NCBI RefSeq assembly: GCF_019649055.1
Contig: NW_026570305.1
Span: 248,001 to 312,000, forward strand
DNA: 64,000 nucleotides
Source of the DNA: Paramacrobiotus metropolitanus
Taxonomy: Eukaryota > Tardigrada > Eutardigrada > Parachela > Macrobiotidae
Direction of reading: 5' to 3'
Below the pieces are notes generated by a model. The model saw only the letters and a program-made list of their open reading frames with translations, made no database searches and was not told the origin of the DNA. Positions 11,010 through 20,897 of the stretch are shown in pieces; positions within the stretch are counted from its first letter, which is position 1; every line of letters begins with the position of its first letter. The position numbers and the translations under genes were made by a program.

Positions 11010-12735
11010 CTTGACAGTACTCACGAGCAGTACAAACAACGAAAACTAATAAAACTGAACAGTTTTATTTTCAAATAGAATACTTATACTCGAAGGCACG
11101 AAAAACTTAAAAGATACAGATCTGCACTTTTACAGTTTTACGCAGCACACTACACTGACATGTGCGGTTCTGAACTTTTCGCTCAAGAGCCGCGTGCAGC
11201 AACACACCGCCATGTGCTCTGTGACGTCACCGACACCGCAAGTAGTGAAGGCTAGCCTTCCTCCGACTAGTTCACTTCCGGTAGTACTTGTACTAGTACT
11301 AATTCTTTAATACACAATAAAAGTGTGATTTTAGTTTGCATTTACCAATGCATATTTCTTTTGTTTTCTCACTTTCTTATCCGCTGATTAACAGTTAGCT
11401 TTTTGTGTTTAAACTGCAGTTTTACTGTACTTTCTCAAAACACAGTCAATTCCAAACCACAGCATGACTTTAATGAACTTTCCAAGCAAAGTCAGTTACA
11501 CCACGTCAAGACAGATGAAATAATGCGACTGCATCATTAGTCAACATATTATTCTGAACAGGATAATTTCCATAAAATTCCCAATCAGAATTTTTAATTA
11601 ACTAACTGGCTATTGTCGGGAACAGATCAATCAGTACTGATTGATTTTACATTAATAAACACCACTTCCCAATCACCATCGGTTTTGGTTAGGAAAACAC
11701 AAAACAACTCACAAGTTAGACAACTGTAATTCGCGATCTACATCCGGTTCTGACTCGTAATCAGACAGCTCCGCAGGTTCCACAGCTTCCGCCTGCATAA
11801 CACCTGCCATGTACGGAGTGCATGTAGATACTCGTACTAGTGTCTATGAAAGGTCAACGTTACCTTCAACACACTGCGGCATCGGGGCACCCTGTCCTGG
11901 GGCTCCAGCCACCATTGCTTGCTGTCCAAATGCAGCATCACCTGGCAAACCCGCATTGCCATTTCCGTTGGCGATATTGACATCCGGCATCGGTTCATCC
12001 ACTTGAATCTGCTGTCCAGCAGGTTCCTGTCGAGCGATCAGCATTTGCATCGGAAGTTGAGCCGGTTGAGCCACTTGACCTTGAGCTTGACCTTGGCCTT
12101 GGTTGCGATGTGCCAACCATTCCGGCCAATCACAGTCCACCGGTGCCAACTCCGGAAACTTGCACCAACGGGCCAACGCGTTGAACTTCTGGCTCGCTGT
12201 GTAAGTTCGCCATCCAGCATAACGGTTCCCGGCAGGCACCACACCTTGCACAATAACTTCTGCAGGCTGGTTGATCGGTCGACCATCATCCAGACGTCGC
12301 TCTCCACGTTGGAAATGGGCCTGAGCCGGTGCATTTCCTCCGGCTCGCTGCTGATAACGGAAACGAACTTGGTCCCGATTAAAGCGACCACCACGGCCAC
12401 GACCGCGACCGTAGTTCTGATATTGCTGTTGATGAGTCGGGGCTTCATCTCCATACAGCGCAGTAGTCAACATACTGTACAGGGATCGACGAGGACGGTC
12501 CATAATGAATATAAGAGTACTATTATATTCAAAATCGAAAGGTCACTTAACGACTGTAATCAACGGAAGTAAGATATGACTTTTCCACAATAAGAAAAGT
12601 CTGCAAACGATTTAAAAGCACACTGAAATACTGTCTCCGGATTTCAGCCAGATAAGCCATGCAGCTGCTCAGTTGCATGCTCGTACACGTCGGCACGTCT
12701 TCCACTCAGTTCGTACAAGTAGTACTTACTTGTAC
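10173..12735. repeat. Cluster of short perfect palindromes and hairpins in the accessory region
   Basis: Examples with perfect arms: 10173-10192 (20-bp palindrome), 10338-10355 (18 bp), 10443-10464 (22 bp), 10515-10538 (11-bp arms), 10753-10774 (10), 11048-11069 (10), 11626-11645 (20-bp palindrome), 12507-12530 (8), 12578-12601 (8) and 12713-12735 (9). All have loops of 0-8 nt and lie almost entirely between coding exons. Similar ones occur in the LTRs and the leader (for example 20599-20615 and 20817-20833). Confidence 0.85.
11709..12503 (-). CDS. Retroelement accessory gene 1, RG/Q-rich, probably spliced
   Basis: Downstream of integrase. The 219-codon ORF from ATG 12503 has an RGRGRGGR stretch near residues 33-40, a central region around 95-135 with several Trp (GWRTYTASQKFNALARWC), and a Gln/Ala-rich tail. 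A donor (GAAG|GTAACG) at 11864/11863 and an acceptor (GGCAG|GTG) at 11804/11803 share phase and add an acidic 30-residue tail ending in TGA at 11709-11711. The spliced product would be about 244 aa. I do not recognise the family. RG-rich segments often bind RNA; that is only a suggestion. It has no membrane segment or signal peptide. Confidence 0.6.
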
Positions 12736-14363
12736 TTAGGATTCTGGTTAATTAGTCTACCAGCTCTCGACTTCTTTACCTGGCTCTGCACCTGTGCAGG
12801 CCCAGGGTTCACCGCTTGCTTAGCTGGCACGGCTGCAGCCGGTACAATTGGTTGCAGTGCCTCGACCGGATCAATGTCAAGATCAAGAACATTATCCGTG
12901 GCCAACATCTTTTTTGCCCTTCGTGGTTTATGGGAAAAGTCAAAAACAGTCTCATCGGTTTTTGGCTCTTCCGGCATGGTATAATCCACTGCCAACCTGG
13001 GATTATACTTTTTCATCCTTGACACATGTACTTTGTCGATGCGGGCTTTACCGCCACGCAACGATTTTACCACGTAGTTAACTGGGTCGAGTTGTTCAAT
13101 CACTTCATACCCAGACAACCAGATATCGCAGAATTTCATCAGTTTTCCTTTCAGTTTCTGCTTCTCACGCAACATAACTAAATCACCTCTGTGAAAGGTG
13201 ATGTCTTCCCTTTTTTCATCGTAACGGGACTTATCACGCAGTTTGCGAAGCAGTTCGCCCGTACGAGCGATCTGCAAGGCATCGCCTAACGCGTCTTGCA
13301 TCCGTTGCACATACTGGTACACCGGGATTTCAAACTCTTTATTCGGTTGTGGAATAAAGTTTTCCACAGGCATACGCAGTTCCGAACCAAACATCAGCAA
13401 CGCTGGGGTAAATCCAGTACTGGAGTTTACCGAAGAATTGAATGCGTAGCATAAACCCGGAATATAGAAATCCCAGTCATCTTGCTTAGATGACACGTAT
13501 TTTGAAATGGCTTTATTGAATTCTCCGATTCTTTTTTCCACCATCCCATTCGCCTGCTGGTGATGGGAAGTGAGCACATGCGCAACCCCCATCAGGTTGG
13601 CAACTTCCTGGAAAACTTCAGACATGAAGTTTGTGCCTCTGTCGGAGATCAATCTCCGCGGGCATCCGTACACACAGATTACGCGACGATATAAAAAATC
13701 GGCCACCGCGAATTTATCGTTTTTCTGTACCGCTTCGGCAACTACGAACTTACTTCCGTAGTCCTGGGCAACTATTAAATGATGGTTTTTTCCTTTTGTT
13801 TCTGGCAATGATGAGTCCACATCAATTGCCCAAACATGACGCGGTTCTGCTAAGGGGACGGTTTGCTCATACCCTCCCGGGGCGGTTAGCCTAGGGTTAC
13901 GTCTCTGACAGGCATCACATGACTTCGTATACATATTTACTGCTGCGCGCATCTGCGGCCAGTAAAAATGCATATACATTCGCTTGTACGTAGCATCCGC
14001 TGCCAGATGCGCAGCATATGGCACATCATGGTTTTCGTGAATCAGCCGTCTTCGCCACTGTTCAGGGACGTAGAACTGCTGGATGAATCCGTTGTTATAC
14101 TTTCTGCGAATGTATAGAATTCCGTCTTGTACCGTAAGATGTTTCAATGTCTTACGTTGTCTATTAGACATCAACTGTTTCGGGTTTTGCAACAGCTCGA
14201 ACCAAGCTGTCATCTGCGGATCTTTCTGTTGTTGGGATTTCCAGTACTCCGTTTCTTCAGGCTTGAAGAAATCATATTCTTTGATTTCCTCTTCTTCCAG
14301 TTCATGATTCATCAGTGTCATATGCTTGTACAAAGCACATGGCAGTATCACTTTATCTGCCAC
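12726..14363 (-). CDS. pol: Integrase part of pol, separated by a one-base shift
   Basis: 545 codons from the first ATG; the open frame extends further upstream, to the shift near 14487, so this ATG is probably not a real start. A zinc domain (H near residue 108, CDAC) is followed by the DDE core: AIDVD near 179, SDRGTNF near 241 and a Glu in NGMVEK near 276, close to the D-35-E spacing. A GPY/F-like C-terminal region follows at about 400-450. No chromodomain is seen. Known: integrase inserts the cDNA into host DNA. The last codons overlap a GTAAGT donor-like motif and a 9-bp-arm hairpin (12713-12735). Confidence 0.85.
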   Translation of the reverse strand: MADKVILPCALYKHMTLMNHELEEEEIKEYDFFKPEETEYWKSQQQKDPQMTAWFELLQNPKQLMSNRQRKTLKHLTVQDGILYIRRKYNNGFIQQFYVPEQWRRRLIHENHDVPYAAHLAADATYKRMYMHFYWPQMRAAVNMYTKSCDACQRRNPRLTAPGGYEQTVPLAEPRHVWAIDVDSSLPETKGKNHHLIVAQDYGSKFVVAEAVQKNDKFAVADFLYRRVICVYGCPRRLISDRGTNFMSEVFQEVANLMGVAHVLTSHHQQANGMVEKRIGEFNKAISKYVSSKQDDWDFYIPGLCYAFNSSVNSSTGFTPALLMFGSELRMPVENFIPQPNKEFEIPVYQYVQRMQDALGDALQIARTGELLRKLRDKSRYDEKREDITFHRGDLVMLREKQKLKGKLMKFCDIWLSGYEVIEQLDPVNYVVKSLRGGKARIDKVHVSRMKKYNPRLAVDYTMPEEPKTDETVFDFSHKPRRAKKMLATDNVLDLDIDPVEALQPIVPAAAVPAKQAVNPGPAQVQSQVKKSRAGRLINQNPKYK

Positions 14364-14478
14364 TTCAGACTGCGGAACGTTCCAGTTCGGCAGATAATCT
14401 TGAATGTCGCAGGATTCTGCCGAACTGGGTTCGTTCGGCTGAATCCCTTCGTTACGCGACAGTGCGTCCGCCTCAACG

Positions 14479-17382
14479 TTATCTTTCCCCTTTGATATGA
14501 TGATTAGTCATATCATATTCCTGGGATAATATCGCCCAACGGCCTAGACGTCCACCTACATCCTTCATGGACTTTAGGTACTGTAACGCTGAGTGATCCG
14601 TATAAACGTCGAAATGACGTCCCGACAAGTAATGCCGCCACTTTTTCAGTGCGGTAACTAGAGCGAAACACTCTAGTTCTGTAGGAAAGTAGTTCAACTT
14701 CTGTGTACGATTCAGTTGGATACTCAAGTACTCAATGGGTTTCCAATCTTCGCCAAACTGTTGTTTAAGGACAGCACCGACTGCTACTTTCGAGGCATCG
14801 ATGTAGAGTCTGGTTGGTGCTTCGGGATCGTAACGGGCCAAAATGGGAGCACTGCACAATGCTTCCTTTATGTCCGTTACTGACTGTTCTTGTTCTTCAG
14901 TCCAATTCCATTGAACATCATTGCGTAATAGCCTTGTTAGAGGCTCTGCACGGGTTGCATAATTCTGTATGAAGCGACGGTAGAAGCCAGCCATGCCTAA
15001 GAACCTTTGGACATCCTTTACGTTCCTAAAAGGGCCAAAGTTCTTTACGGCTTGTACCTTCTCCCCGTCTGTGTGGATGCCTTGCGCATCGACCACGTGA
15101 CCAAGAAAAGTAAGCTTTTCCATAAAGAATTCGCATTTCTCTAAGTTGATTGTCCAACCAGCTTCCCCAAGCCTGGCAAGGATTTCATCAACATCTTTGC
15201 GATGTTGTTCTTTTGTTTCAGAATAACAAATTATGTCATCCACAAAGATAAGCGCATTTTTCCCTTTGAGGTTTCCAAGTGACATGTCCATGGCACGTTG
15301 GAACGCTGTCGGCCCGTCCTTAATACCAAAAGGTAGGACTTTGAACTGATAGGAAAATTCCTCTCCTATCATCGTAGCTTTATGCTTATCAGTTTCAGCC
15401 AAACGGATTTGCCAAAATCCGGATTTTAAATCAATTTTTGAAAAATATCTAGCCGATCCTATCTGATTTAGGATGTCGTCGATCCGCGGCATCGGGTAAC
15501 TAGAACCCTCCAGACAATTGTTTAGTTTCCGAAAATCGACTGTCAGTCGTTTTTCAGTGGTGAATTTTTTTGGGACCAAACAGATAGGAAATCCCCACGC
15601 GCTAGTCGTGGGCTCGATGATTCCATCTGCCTGCATTTCTGCCGTTTTTTGTCTGAGATATTTTTTATCTGCGTAACTTGTACGATAAGGGGGCACTCGT
15701 ACTGGTGCGTGCGTACCAGTATTAATCGGGTGCTCGTACAACTTACAGCATCCGATCGGTCTTTCCTTGCTAGGAATGACCACCGCATGTTCTCTGAGTA
15801 GGTTCATCAATTGATCACGCTCGCGATCATTTGCGGCCGAACCCACTTTGACTTTTTGTATAAGACCTTCCTGTTCCTCTGTAACAGAAGCCTGTACAGT
15901 CTCCGCATTATGGGCTTCAACCCGGTCTGATGAGTCACTTCCGGTGCCCTCAGTCTTTGGCGGTTCCGCGGTTACGTAACCTGTAACAGCCTCATATGCC
16001 TCTACTTCACCAACCGGACGTTGGTTATCAAGAACGTAGGGCTCGAATGACAAGTTTGTCACACAAACTTGCAATTTCCCATTATGCTTAACTCGTACGA
16101 GTCCAGCCTCCGGGATGACATGATCATTGTCATCCGGTGTATTACCGAAGAACATTGCAAGCTCTTGCAATCCTTCGTTATTTTCTTTATCCAATTTACG
16201 AAAATCCCTGACTTCCGCTGAAACCCATTTTGATTCAAAAGGGTTCATACGGATAGATTTTTTTGGATAGACTTCAGTACGTCTCATTTCGATAGTTGTC
16301 GCCTTAGGCGGTTGCAAGGGCTGAGTTATCAGCTCTTCTGTCGACGGCAATTTAGCGTTCTCCTCAATAATTTGTTCTTCCAAATTATTGTCCATCCCAT
16401 GTTTCCGTAACGATCCCCACTCGAGATTCGTTATCCTGTTACTGGGATTACCTTTGCACGTCTGTGGGTCCAGTGCTTGCTTCAAAACCGCCTGGTCGGG
16501 CTGTTGTATGGGCAACTGGTCATACATGACATCATCTGACAGGACTGCTTCCGCCACGGGAGCATCCAATTTACGCATGTAATTTTGACAAAATTTACAT
16601 TTTTGTTCAATTCTGACTAGGGATTCGTTCATACCAGGCCAGTAGAACCTTTCGAGTACTGTTCCTCTGAAGGAAATCTTCTGTGGGGCATCAATATCGT
16701 GATACTTCTGGTGGTAATGCCACATCAGTGCTTCTGTACGCTGCTGTGGTACCACAAAGCGGTTCTTTGTATTCGGTCCAGTGCGCTTTCGCTGGAGAAC
16801 ACCTTTCCATTTTGAGAACGTACTGATCTCATCCCGTTCAGCCGATGTCATATCGACATGCGGATTTTCGAACAGATATATCCAATGTCGTATATCTGAC
16901 GCTGCGCGCTGTTGTTTGCGCCAGTAATCGTATGACTCATAATCTACATGCTCATGTTGATTACCGTGCTTACGAATATTCTTATTCGTATACGTTACAG
17001 TACTTTTGGGAGGTTCCTCATCCCCACCAACAAGCGATGGCACCATCGCTTGCGCACTTCCGGAGGCAGCTGTATCAGGTGCCTTGCGTTTAAGCACTGC
17101 AATTTTAGGTTGCACCTTCTGTTTTTGTGCCGTTTTATCCACGTTATGCATACCAGGTTCTACTTCCGCGGTATTTGCTGTATCTAGACTATACAAGTAG
17201 TTTTGATACTCCTGATATGTGACATCCGTTTTGTTTAGATTCTTCCCGTCCGCAATGACACGTACCGTGCCATATGCTGCAATCTCAAGCATTGCCGGGA
17301 TTGAATCCTCAGGGCGGTTATCCGCTAACTGCGCCGCTTTCAAACATTCACCGAAGTACGGAGATCTCCGTACTACGAACAT
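14479..17382 (-). CDS. pol: Pol: zinc-binding module, reverse transcriptase, RNase H
   Basis: 967 codons from the first ATG; the open frame begins directly after the gag-pro UAG. A histidine-cysteine zinc module of the integrase N-terminal type lies near residues 215-265 (WHYHQKYH, FYWPGM, CKFCQ), ahead of the polymerase. RT follows at about 590-780 with KIDLKSGFWQI, LPFGIKDGPTAFQR and the catalytic FVDD near 710. RNase H lies at about 855-960 (YIDAS, PTELEC, YTDHSALQYL). The frame closes at 14479, just past RNase H. The coding of the RNase H-integrase linker continues one base out of phase; see the run of four C at 14487-14490. Confidence 0.9.
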   Translation of the reverse strand: MFVVRRSPYFGECLKAAQLADNRPEDSIPAMLEIAAYGTVRVIADGKNLNKTDVTYQEYQNYLYSLDTANTAEVEPGMHNVDKTAQKQKVQPKIAVLKRKAPDTAASGSAQAMVPSLVGGDEEPPKSTVTYTNKNIRKHGNQHEHVDYESYDYWRKQQRAASDIRHWIYLFENPHVDMTSAERDEISTFSKWKGVLQRKRTGPNTKNRFVVPQQRTEALMWHYHQKYHDIDAPQKISFRGTVLERFYWPGMNESLVRIEQKCKFCQNYMRKLDAPVAEAVLSDDVMYDQLPIQQPDQAVLKQALDPQTCKGNPSNRITNLEWGSLRKHGMDNNLEEQIIEENAKLPSTEELITQPLQPPKATTIEMRRTEVYPKKSIRMNPFESKWVSAEVRDFRKLDKENNEGLQELAMFFGNTPDDNDHVIPEAGLVRVKHNGKLQVCVTNLSFEPYVLDNQRPVGEVEAYEAVTGYVTAEPPKTEGTGSDSSDRVEAHNAETVQASVTEEQEGLIQKVKVGSAANDRERDQLMNLLREHAVVIPSKERPIGCCKLYEHPINTGTHAPVRVPPYRTSYADKKYLRQKTAEMQADGIIEPTTSAWGFPICLVPKKFTTEKRLTVDFRKLNNCLEGSSYPMPRIDDILNQIGSARYFSKIDLKSGFWQIRLAETDKHKATMIGEEFSYQFKVLPFGIKDGPTAFQRAMDMSLGNLKGKNALIFVDDIICYSETKEQHRKDVDEILARLGEAGWTINLEKCEFFMEKLTFLGHVVDAQGIHTDGEKVQAVKNFGPFRNVKDVQRFLGMAGFYRRFIQNYATRAEPLTRLLRNDVQWNWTEEQEQSVTDIKEALCSAPILARYDPEAPTRLYIDASKVAVGAVLKQQFGEDWKPIEYLSIQLNRTQKLNYFPTELECFALVTALKKWRHYLSGRHFDVYTDHSALQYLKSMKDVGGRLGRWAILSQEYDMTNHHIKGER

Positions 17383-17397
17383 CGATGACTTTAGGTC

Positions 17398-17415
17398 AAC
17401 TCCTCCCTAAGAAAC
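17398..17415 (-). promoter_or_regulatory. In-frame UAG between gag-pro and pol, readthrough-type context
   Basis: Gag-pro ends in UAG and the following codons, in the same frame, run directly into pol with no second stop. The bases after the stop are GGAGGA. The gammaretroviral gag-pol readthrough signal has UAG followed by GGAGGU and a pseudoknot, so the resemblance is notable. Inference: pol is made by readthrough rather than frameshifting. No pseudoknot was computed. Confidence 0.55.
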
Positions 17416-20049
17416 AATATTCATCGTTTCGAAGTCGAAGTAAAACGGTTTAAATACCCAGAAGTCTGTTCCTAGTATTATGTTGTCCTTTCTACTTCCG
17501 GTAGAGACAAACGCTGCATGTTCGTACCATTTGCCAAATATGCACACATAAAACACTGTGCATAATGGTTCGATCGGGTTAACATCCGCTATTCCTGTTG
17601 CCAGTGAAATGCCCTGTACATGGTCATTACACCTGTAAATTTTTAGATTCAGTTTCTCTGCAATTGCCATAGGTACTATGGAGATACAGGCTCCTGTATC
17701 TACCATAACCTTAACGAATTCCTTATCATTAATTTTCAATGCAAAATATGCTGCCTGAGTATCCAGCGACGGTAGATACTTCTTAGGGCAAGTCTCGTAT
17801 TGTGCGAGTGCAGGGTCATCCACCGACTGCACCGGTTCCACCGTATTTGCTTCCACAAATACTTCGTTGTTATTGTTTTCCTTTTTTGTGACTTTTTTCA
17901 ACATATAATCCTTGATTAATTGTTGAGGTGGTTCTGACATCTTCGGTTTAAGTGTAGTGCTCGTACACTTTAAACTGACATGACCTCCGTGACATTTAAA
18001 GCAGATTGGTTGCCCATCTGGGAAAAACCATTTGCTAAAGTCAATCATCACGTTGCTTTTTGTTTCAGGCTCTGAAGCAATTTTCTTTTCCTGTTGAGAC
18101 GAGCTGCTTTGCTGGGGATCACTACGCTGGTATTGACCTGCAGCAGGCCTCCTGTTAAAAATTGGCCTGTTGTAAGAATCCTGTCCAGGCTTCTTACCAG
18201 TAAACTGTCTCTGTTTACTGTTATCGTGTTTTTCGCTAATACTGGGATTGCTGTCTCGCAATCTTTGTTGCAGTTTCAGGCATGATAGAAACTTCTCTAC
18301 ATCCTGAACGTCCTGCTCCTCCATATACTTATACCACCCAAACCGGTGTTGTTTCAACCCTTGTTTGAGGTAATAAGTACGTTCCACTTCATTTAAATTT
18401 AACTTTTTAAATGATGTTGTGAACCAGTCAACGTAAGTGGTGGGCGTGTCGTCATTGGTATAGCTGCGATTCGCAACTTTATCCCTGACTGCCATTAAAT
18501 CCTTTTCATCAGACAAATGCTTCCGCGTTAATTCCTTCCATTCGTCCCATTTCTTACGTTTATTATCCTGGTACCGATCATTGTACCAAGTGAGAGCGGT
18601 TCCTTTGAGAGAACGGGACAAGCACTTGTCTACTACCTCTCTGTCTGTCCAGTTATTGTGTTTTTTGCAATTATCGATGCTCTCGATAAACGCTTCGATT
18701 TTATTCGAGTCTGTTGTGCCATCAAATTTCTCAGATGGGTACATCACATCTGTTTTGAATGCGCCTTTCAGAGCATTCGTAAATTGCTTGTAATCAAAAG
18801 GTGCAGCCGCTACCTTTTCTTCATCCTCGGACGATGATGAATTCTTTTGAATTTTCAGCTTTTTAACTTGCTCTTCCAATTTTCGGATTTTCTCCTGGTA
18901 GATTAAATGGTAATTCGGTGCTTGATTACCATCTTCCATTGTTCCAGGTTCACTGAAAGATTCACCTTTTCTCTCTGGGATATCGTGCAGTACTGAACGA
19001 TTATCCTCATGTTCATTTTGTCGGTCTTTTACTGAAGCATTTTCTGATAAATAGCTTGTGTTTGGATTCAAAACATCTTGAACCTCTTTACGAATATTCC
19101 CAATTTCCTTGGAAATATTGCTTTTCGAACCAGACGATGTTTTCTTACCGACTTCCTGTCCCTGGAAAGAACTGCTCCGAATTCTTTCCGTGTTTACTTG
19201 TTTCAAACTGTTTTCGTACAGGCTTTTATCCTTGAGAAACTGCTCGTACTGCAATTTCAGTGCGTTAGCCGTTTCGTCAATTTTGGCCTGAACCTTCTTT
19301 CTCTGTTTCCGCTCAAGTTCACGCTCATCCTCCAGTTTTTCGCGTTCATGATTAACGTAATCATGTGCTTGAATCTGAAGTTCTTTATCCTTTTCATGTC
19401 TTTGGTTCAAAGATTTGATGTCTAATTTCAAAGTGTCTTTTTCCTGTAGAAGCTTGCTTTTCTCAAGCTTCCAGTTATCGCTTTCGTCTTTCCACTGGGT
19501 ATTTAGCAATAAGGCGTGCCTATGCAAACCTTCCAGTTCCGCATATTTAGCCTTTTGCTCGGTTAACTGTTTACGCAGTTCATCGACCTCGAGGTGCTGA
19601 AAGAATGGCGATGGGCCATCTCTTTGCACATTAAAGGGAAAATCACGTTCCGCTCCCTTCTCTTGAGAAAGTGGATTTTGCAATTCTGAAATTGCAGACG
19701 AAGCATTGATACTCAGTCGGATATCTTCCAACATGGTAGTATCGTAACCTTTTTCTTTTGTGGTTGACGAATCACTATCCTCTCCCTGAGCAGTAGTGAT
19801 TTTATCGCCCATCAAGCTGTCAACAGTGACTGTACTGCACCTCTTCAGCGAAATCTGCTGACCAGCAGATTTCCCAGGTGCGGCTGCCGTGCCTGGAGCA
19901 TTGTTCTCAGGTGGCTGTGTGATAGGCTGTTTCTGCTTATCAGAATATCGTACCCATACTTCCGCTAAGTTCGAGCCATACTGTATGTCATAATCTTTCA
20001 ATGACAAGTGCGTAGTAAAGCGACTGGGGATTTTCCTTCCGGAAGTCAT
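17407..20049 (-). CDS. gag-pro: Gag-protease polyprotein of the retroelement
   Basis: 880 codons ending in UAG at 17407-17409. Order: a variable N terminus; a long charged coiled coil at about residues 165-290; a basic linker; a gag capsid-like region at about 445-610 (KFDGTTDSNKIEAFIESI, then LTWYND); a zinc knuckle near 680 read as C-x2-C-x3-H-x4-C, one residue shorter than the usual C-x2-C-x4-H-x4-C; and an aspartic protease near 783 (VDTGA, then ILGTDF). Known: Gag packages the RNA and the retropepsin cleaves the polyproteins. The start is the first ATG, but the frame is open upstream for about 30 codons. Confidence 0.88.
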   Translation of the reverse strand: MTSGRKIPSRFTTHLSLKDYDIQYGSNLAEVWVRYSDKQKQPITQPPENNAPGTAAAPGKSAGQQISLKRCSTVTVDSLMGDKITTAQGEDSDSSTTKEKGYDTTMLEDIRLSINASSAISELQNPLSQEKGAERDFPFNVQRDGPSPFFQHLEVDELRKQLTEQKAKYAELEGLHRHALLLNTQWKDESDNWKLEKSKLLQEKDTLKLDIKSLNQRHEKDKELQIQAHDYVNHEREKLEDERELERKQRKKVQAKIDETANALKLQYEQFLKDKSLYENSLKQVNTERIRSSSFQGQEVGKKTSSGSKSNISKEIGNIRKEVQDVLNPNTSYLSENASVKDRQNEHEDNRSVLHDIPERKGESFSEPGTMEDGNQAPNYHLIYQEKIRKLEEQVKKLKIQKNSSSSEDEEKVAAAPFDYKQFTNALKGAFKTDVMYPSEKFDGTTDSNKIEAFIESIDNCKKHNNWTDREVVDKCLSRSLKGTALTWYNDRYQDNKRKKWDEWKELTRKHLSDEKDLMAVRDKVANRSYTNDDTPTTYVDWFTTSFKKLNLNEVERTYYLKQGLKQHRFGWYKYMEEQDVQDVEKFLSCLKLQQRLRDSNPSISEKHDNSKQRQFTGKKPGQDSYNRPIFNRRPAAGQYQRSDPQQSSSSQQEKKIASEPETKSNVMIDFSKWFFPDGQPICFKCHGGHVSLKCTSTTLKPKMSEPPQQLIKDYMLKKVTKKENNNNEVFVEANTVEPVQSVDDPALAQYETCPKKYLPSLDTQAAYFALKINDKEFVKVMVDTGACISIVPMAIAEKLNLKIYRCNDHVQGISLATGIADVNPIEPLCTVFYVCIFGKWYEHAAFVSTGSRKDNIILGTDFWVFKPFYFDFETMNIVS

Positions 20050-20119
20050 CCAGTTATCGTAACCTGCGGGTTTCTCTTTCGAATTATCTACTTCATATTT
20101 AAGCCATTCCTGGCTCAGT

Positions 20120-20398
20120 TCACGCAGAGCCGAACCATCCAGTTATCGTAATTAGTAGTCTCCACCTGGTCACAAAATGTTGCAATGATTGCTGTTCTGG
20201 TACAAACCACTGTACTGCAGGCGGCGTCTCATACACTGATTTTTGAAGAATTTTTTCGAAATCTTCAGCTGTTACCAGACCTTTTCGCCTTGCATTTTTC
20301 GTTCTGCTCGACGGTTCTTCCGTAGAATGTGCAGTTACATCAGCAGTAATAGAAGGATCTGTCCCTGAACCTTCCATATTTACCACTTGAACGAACAC
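20120..20398 (-). CDS. Small leader ORF upstream of gag
   Basis: A 92-aa ORF beginning MFVQVVNMEGSG, rich in Ser, Thr and Glu, with a more hydrophobic C terminus. It lies in a different frame from gag. The sequence around its end (20138-20155) and around the gag ATG (20047-20065) shares a 16-base repeat (CATCCAGTTATCGTAA on the + strand). Gag's own frame is open upstream of its ATG as far as 20143. This ORF may therefore be a displaced gag N terminus or a separate leader peptide; the sequence does not decide. Confidence 0.4.
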   Translation of the reverse strand: MFVQVVNMEGSGTDPSITADVTAHSTEEPSSRTKNARRKGLVTAEDFEKILQKSVYETPPAVQWFVPEQQSLQHFVTRWRLLITITGWFGSA

Positions 20399-20897
20399 TA
20401 CTTTCCAGTAATGTACTTTTAATCGTTGATAAAGTTAGAGATAAACCAGGTGGCTGTGCTCACAACTACTTGTAGTTCCTCGTAACTTTCCTTTCCTGTT
20501 TACAGCTTCCACTGTAATTTTGCGTAATGTTCAAACTACCTCTAGCTTTAATGCTACTCTATAGTAAAAGGTAACCACTTCCGTGAATACCTCTACTCGT
20601 ACAGTAATTTACTGTAAAATACAATTTCTCACCTTCCCGGTGATACCAATGACCTCCTCAGGTCAAGTACTTCACCCGACTCCACTTAGGAGCGGTACCT
20701 CACAGCCTTCCACTAAGGAACCTGTGGATCGCTACTTCCGTAGCGGACAGATAAAAATGCCACTTGGCTTAAGGCTCTGCCTCCCGGTCCCACTTAGGAA
20801 CCAGTACCTCGTAATCCCCTCTAAGGGGATCACGGACACAGTACTCCTCAGTACTAAATTTCCACTAAAATACCATCCAGAATTCCAAGGGGTTGTT

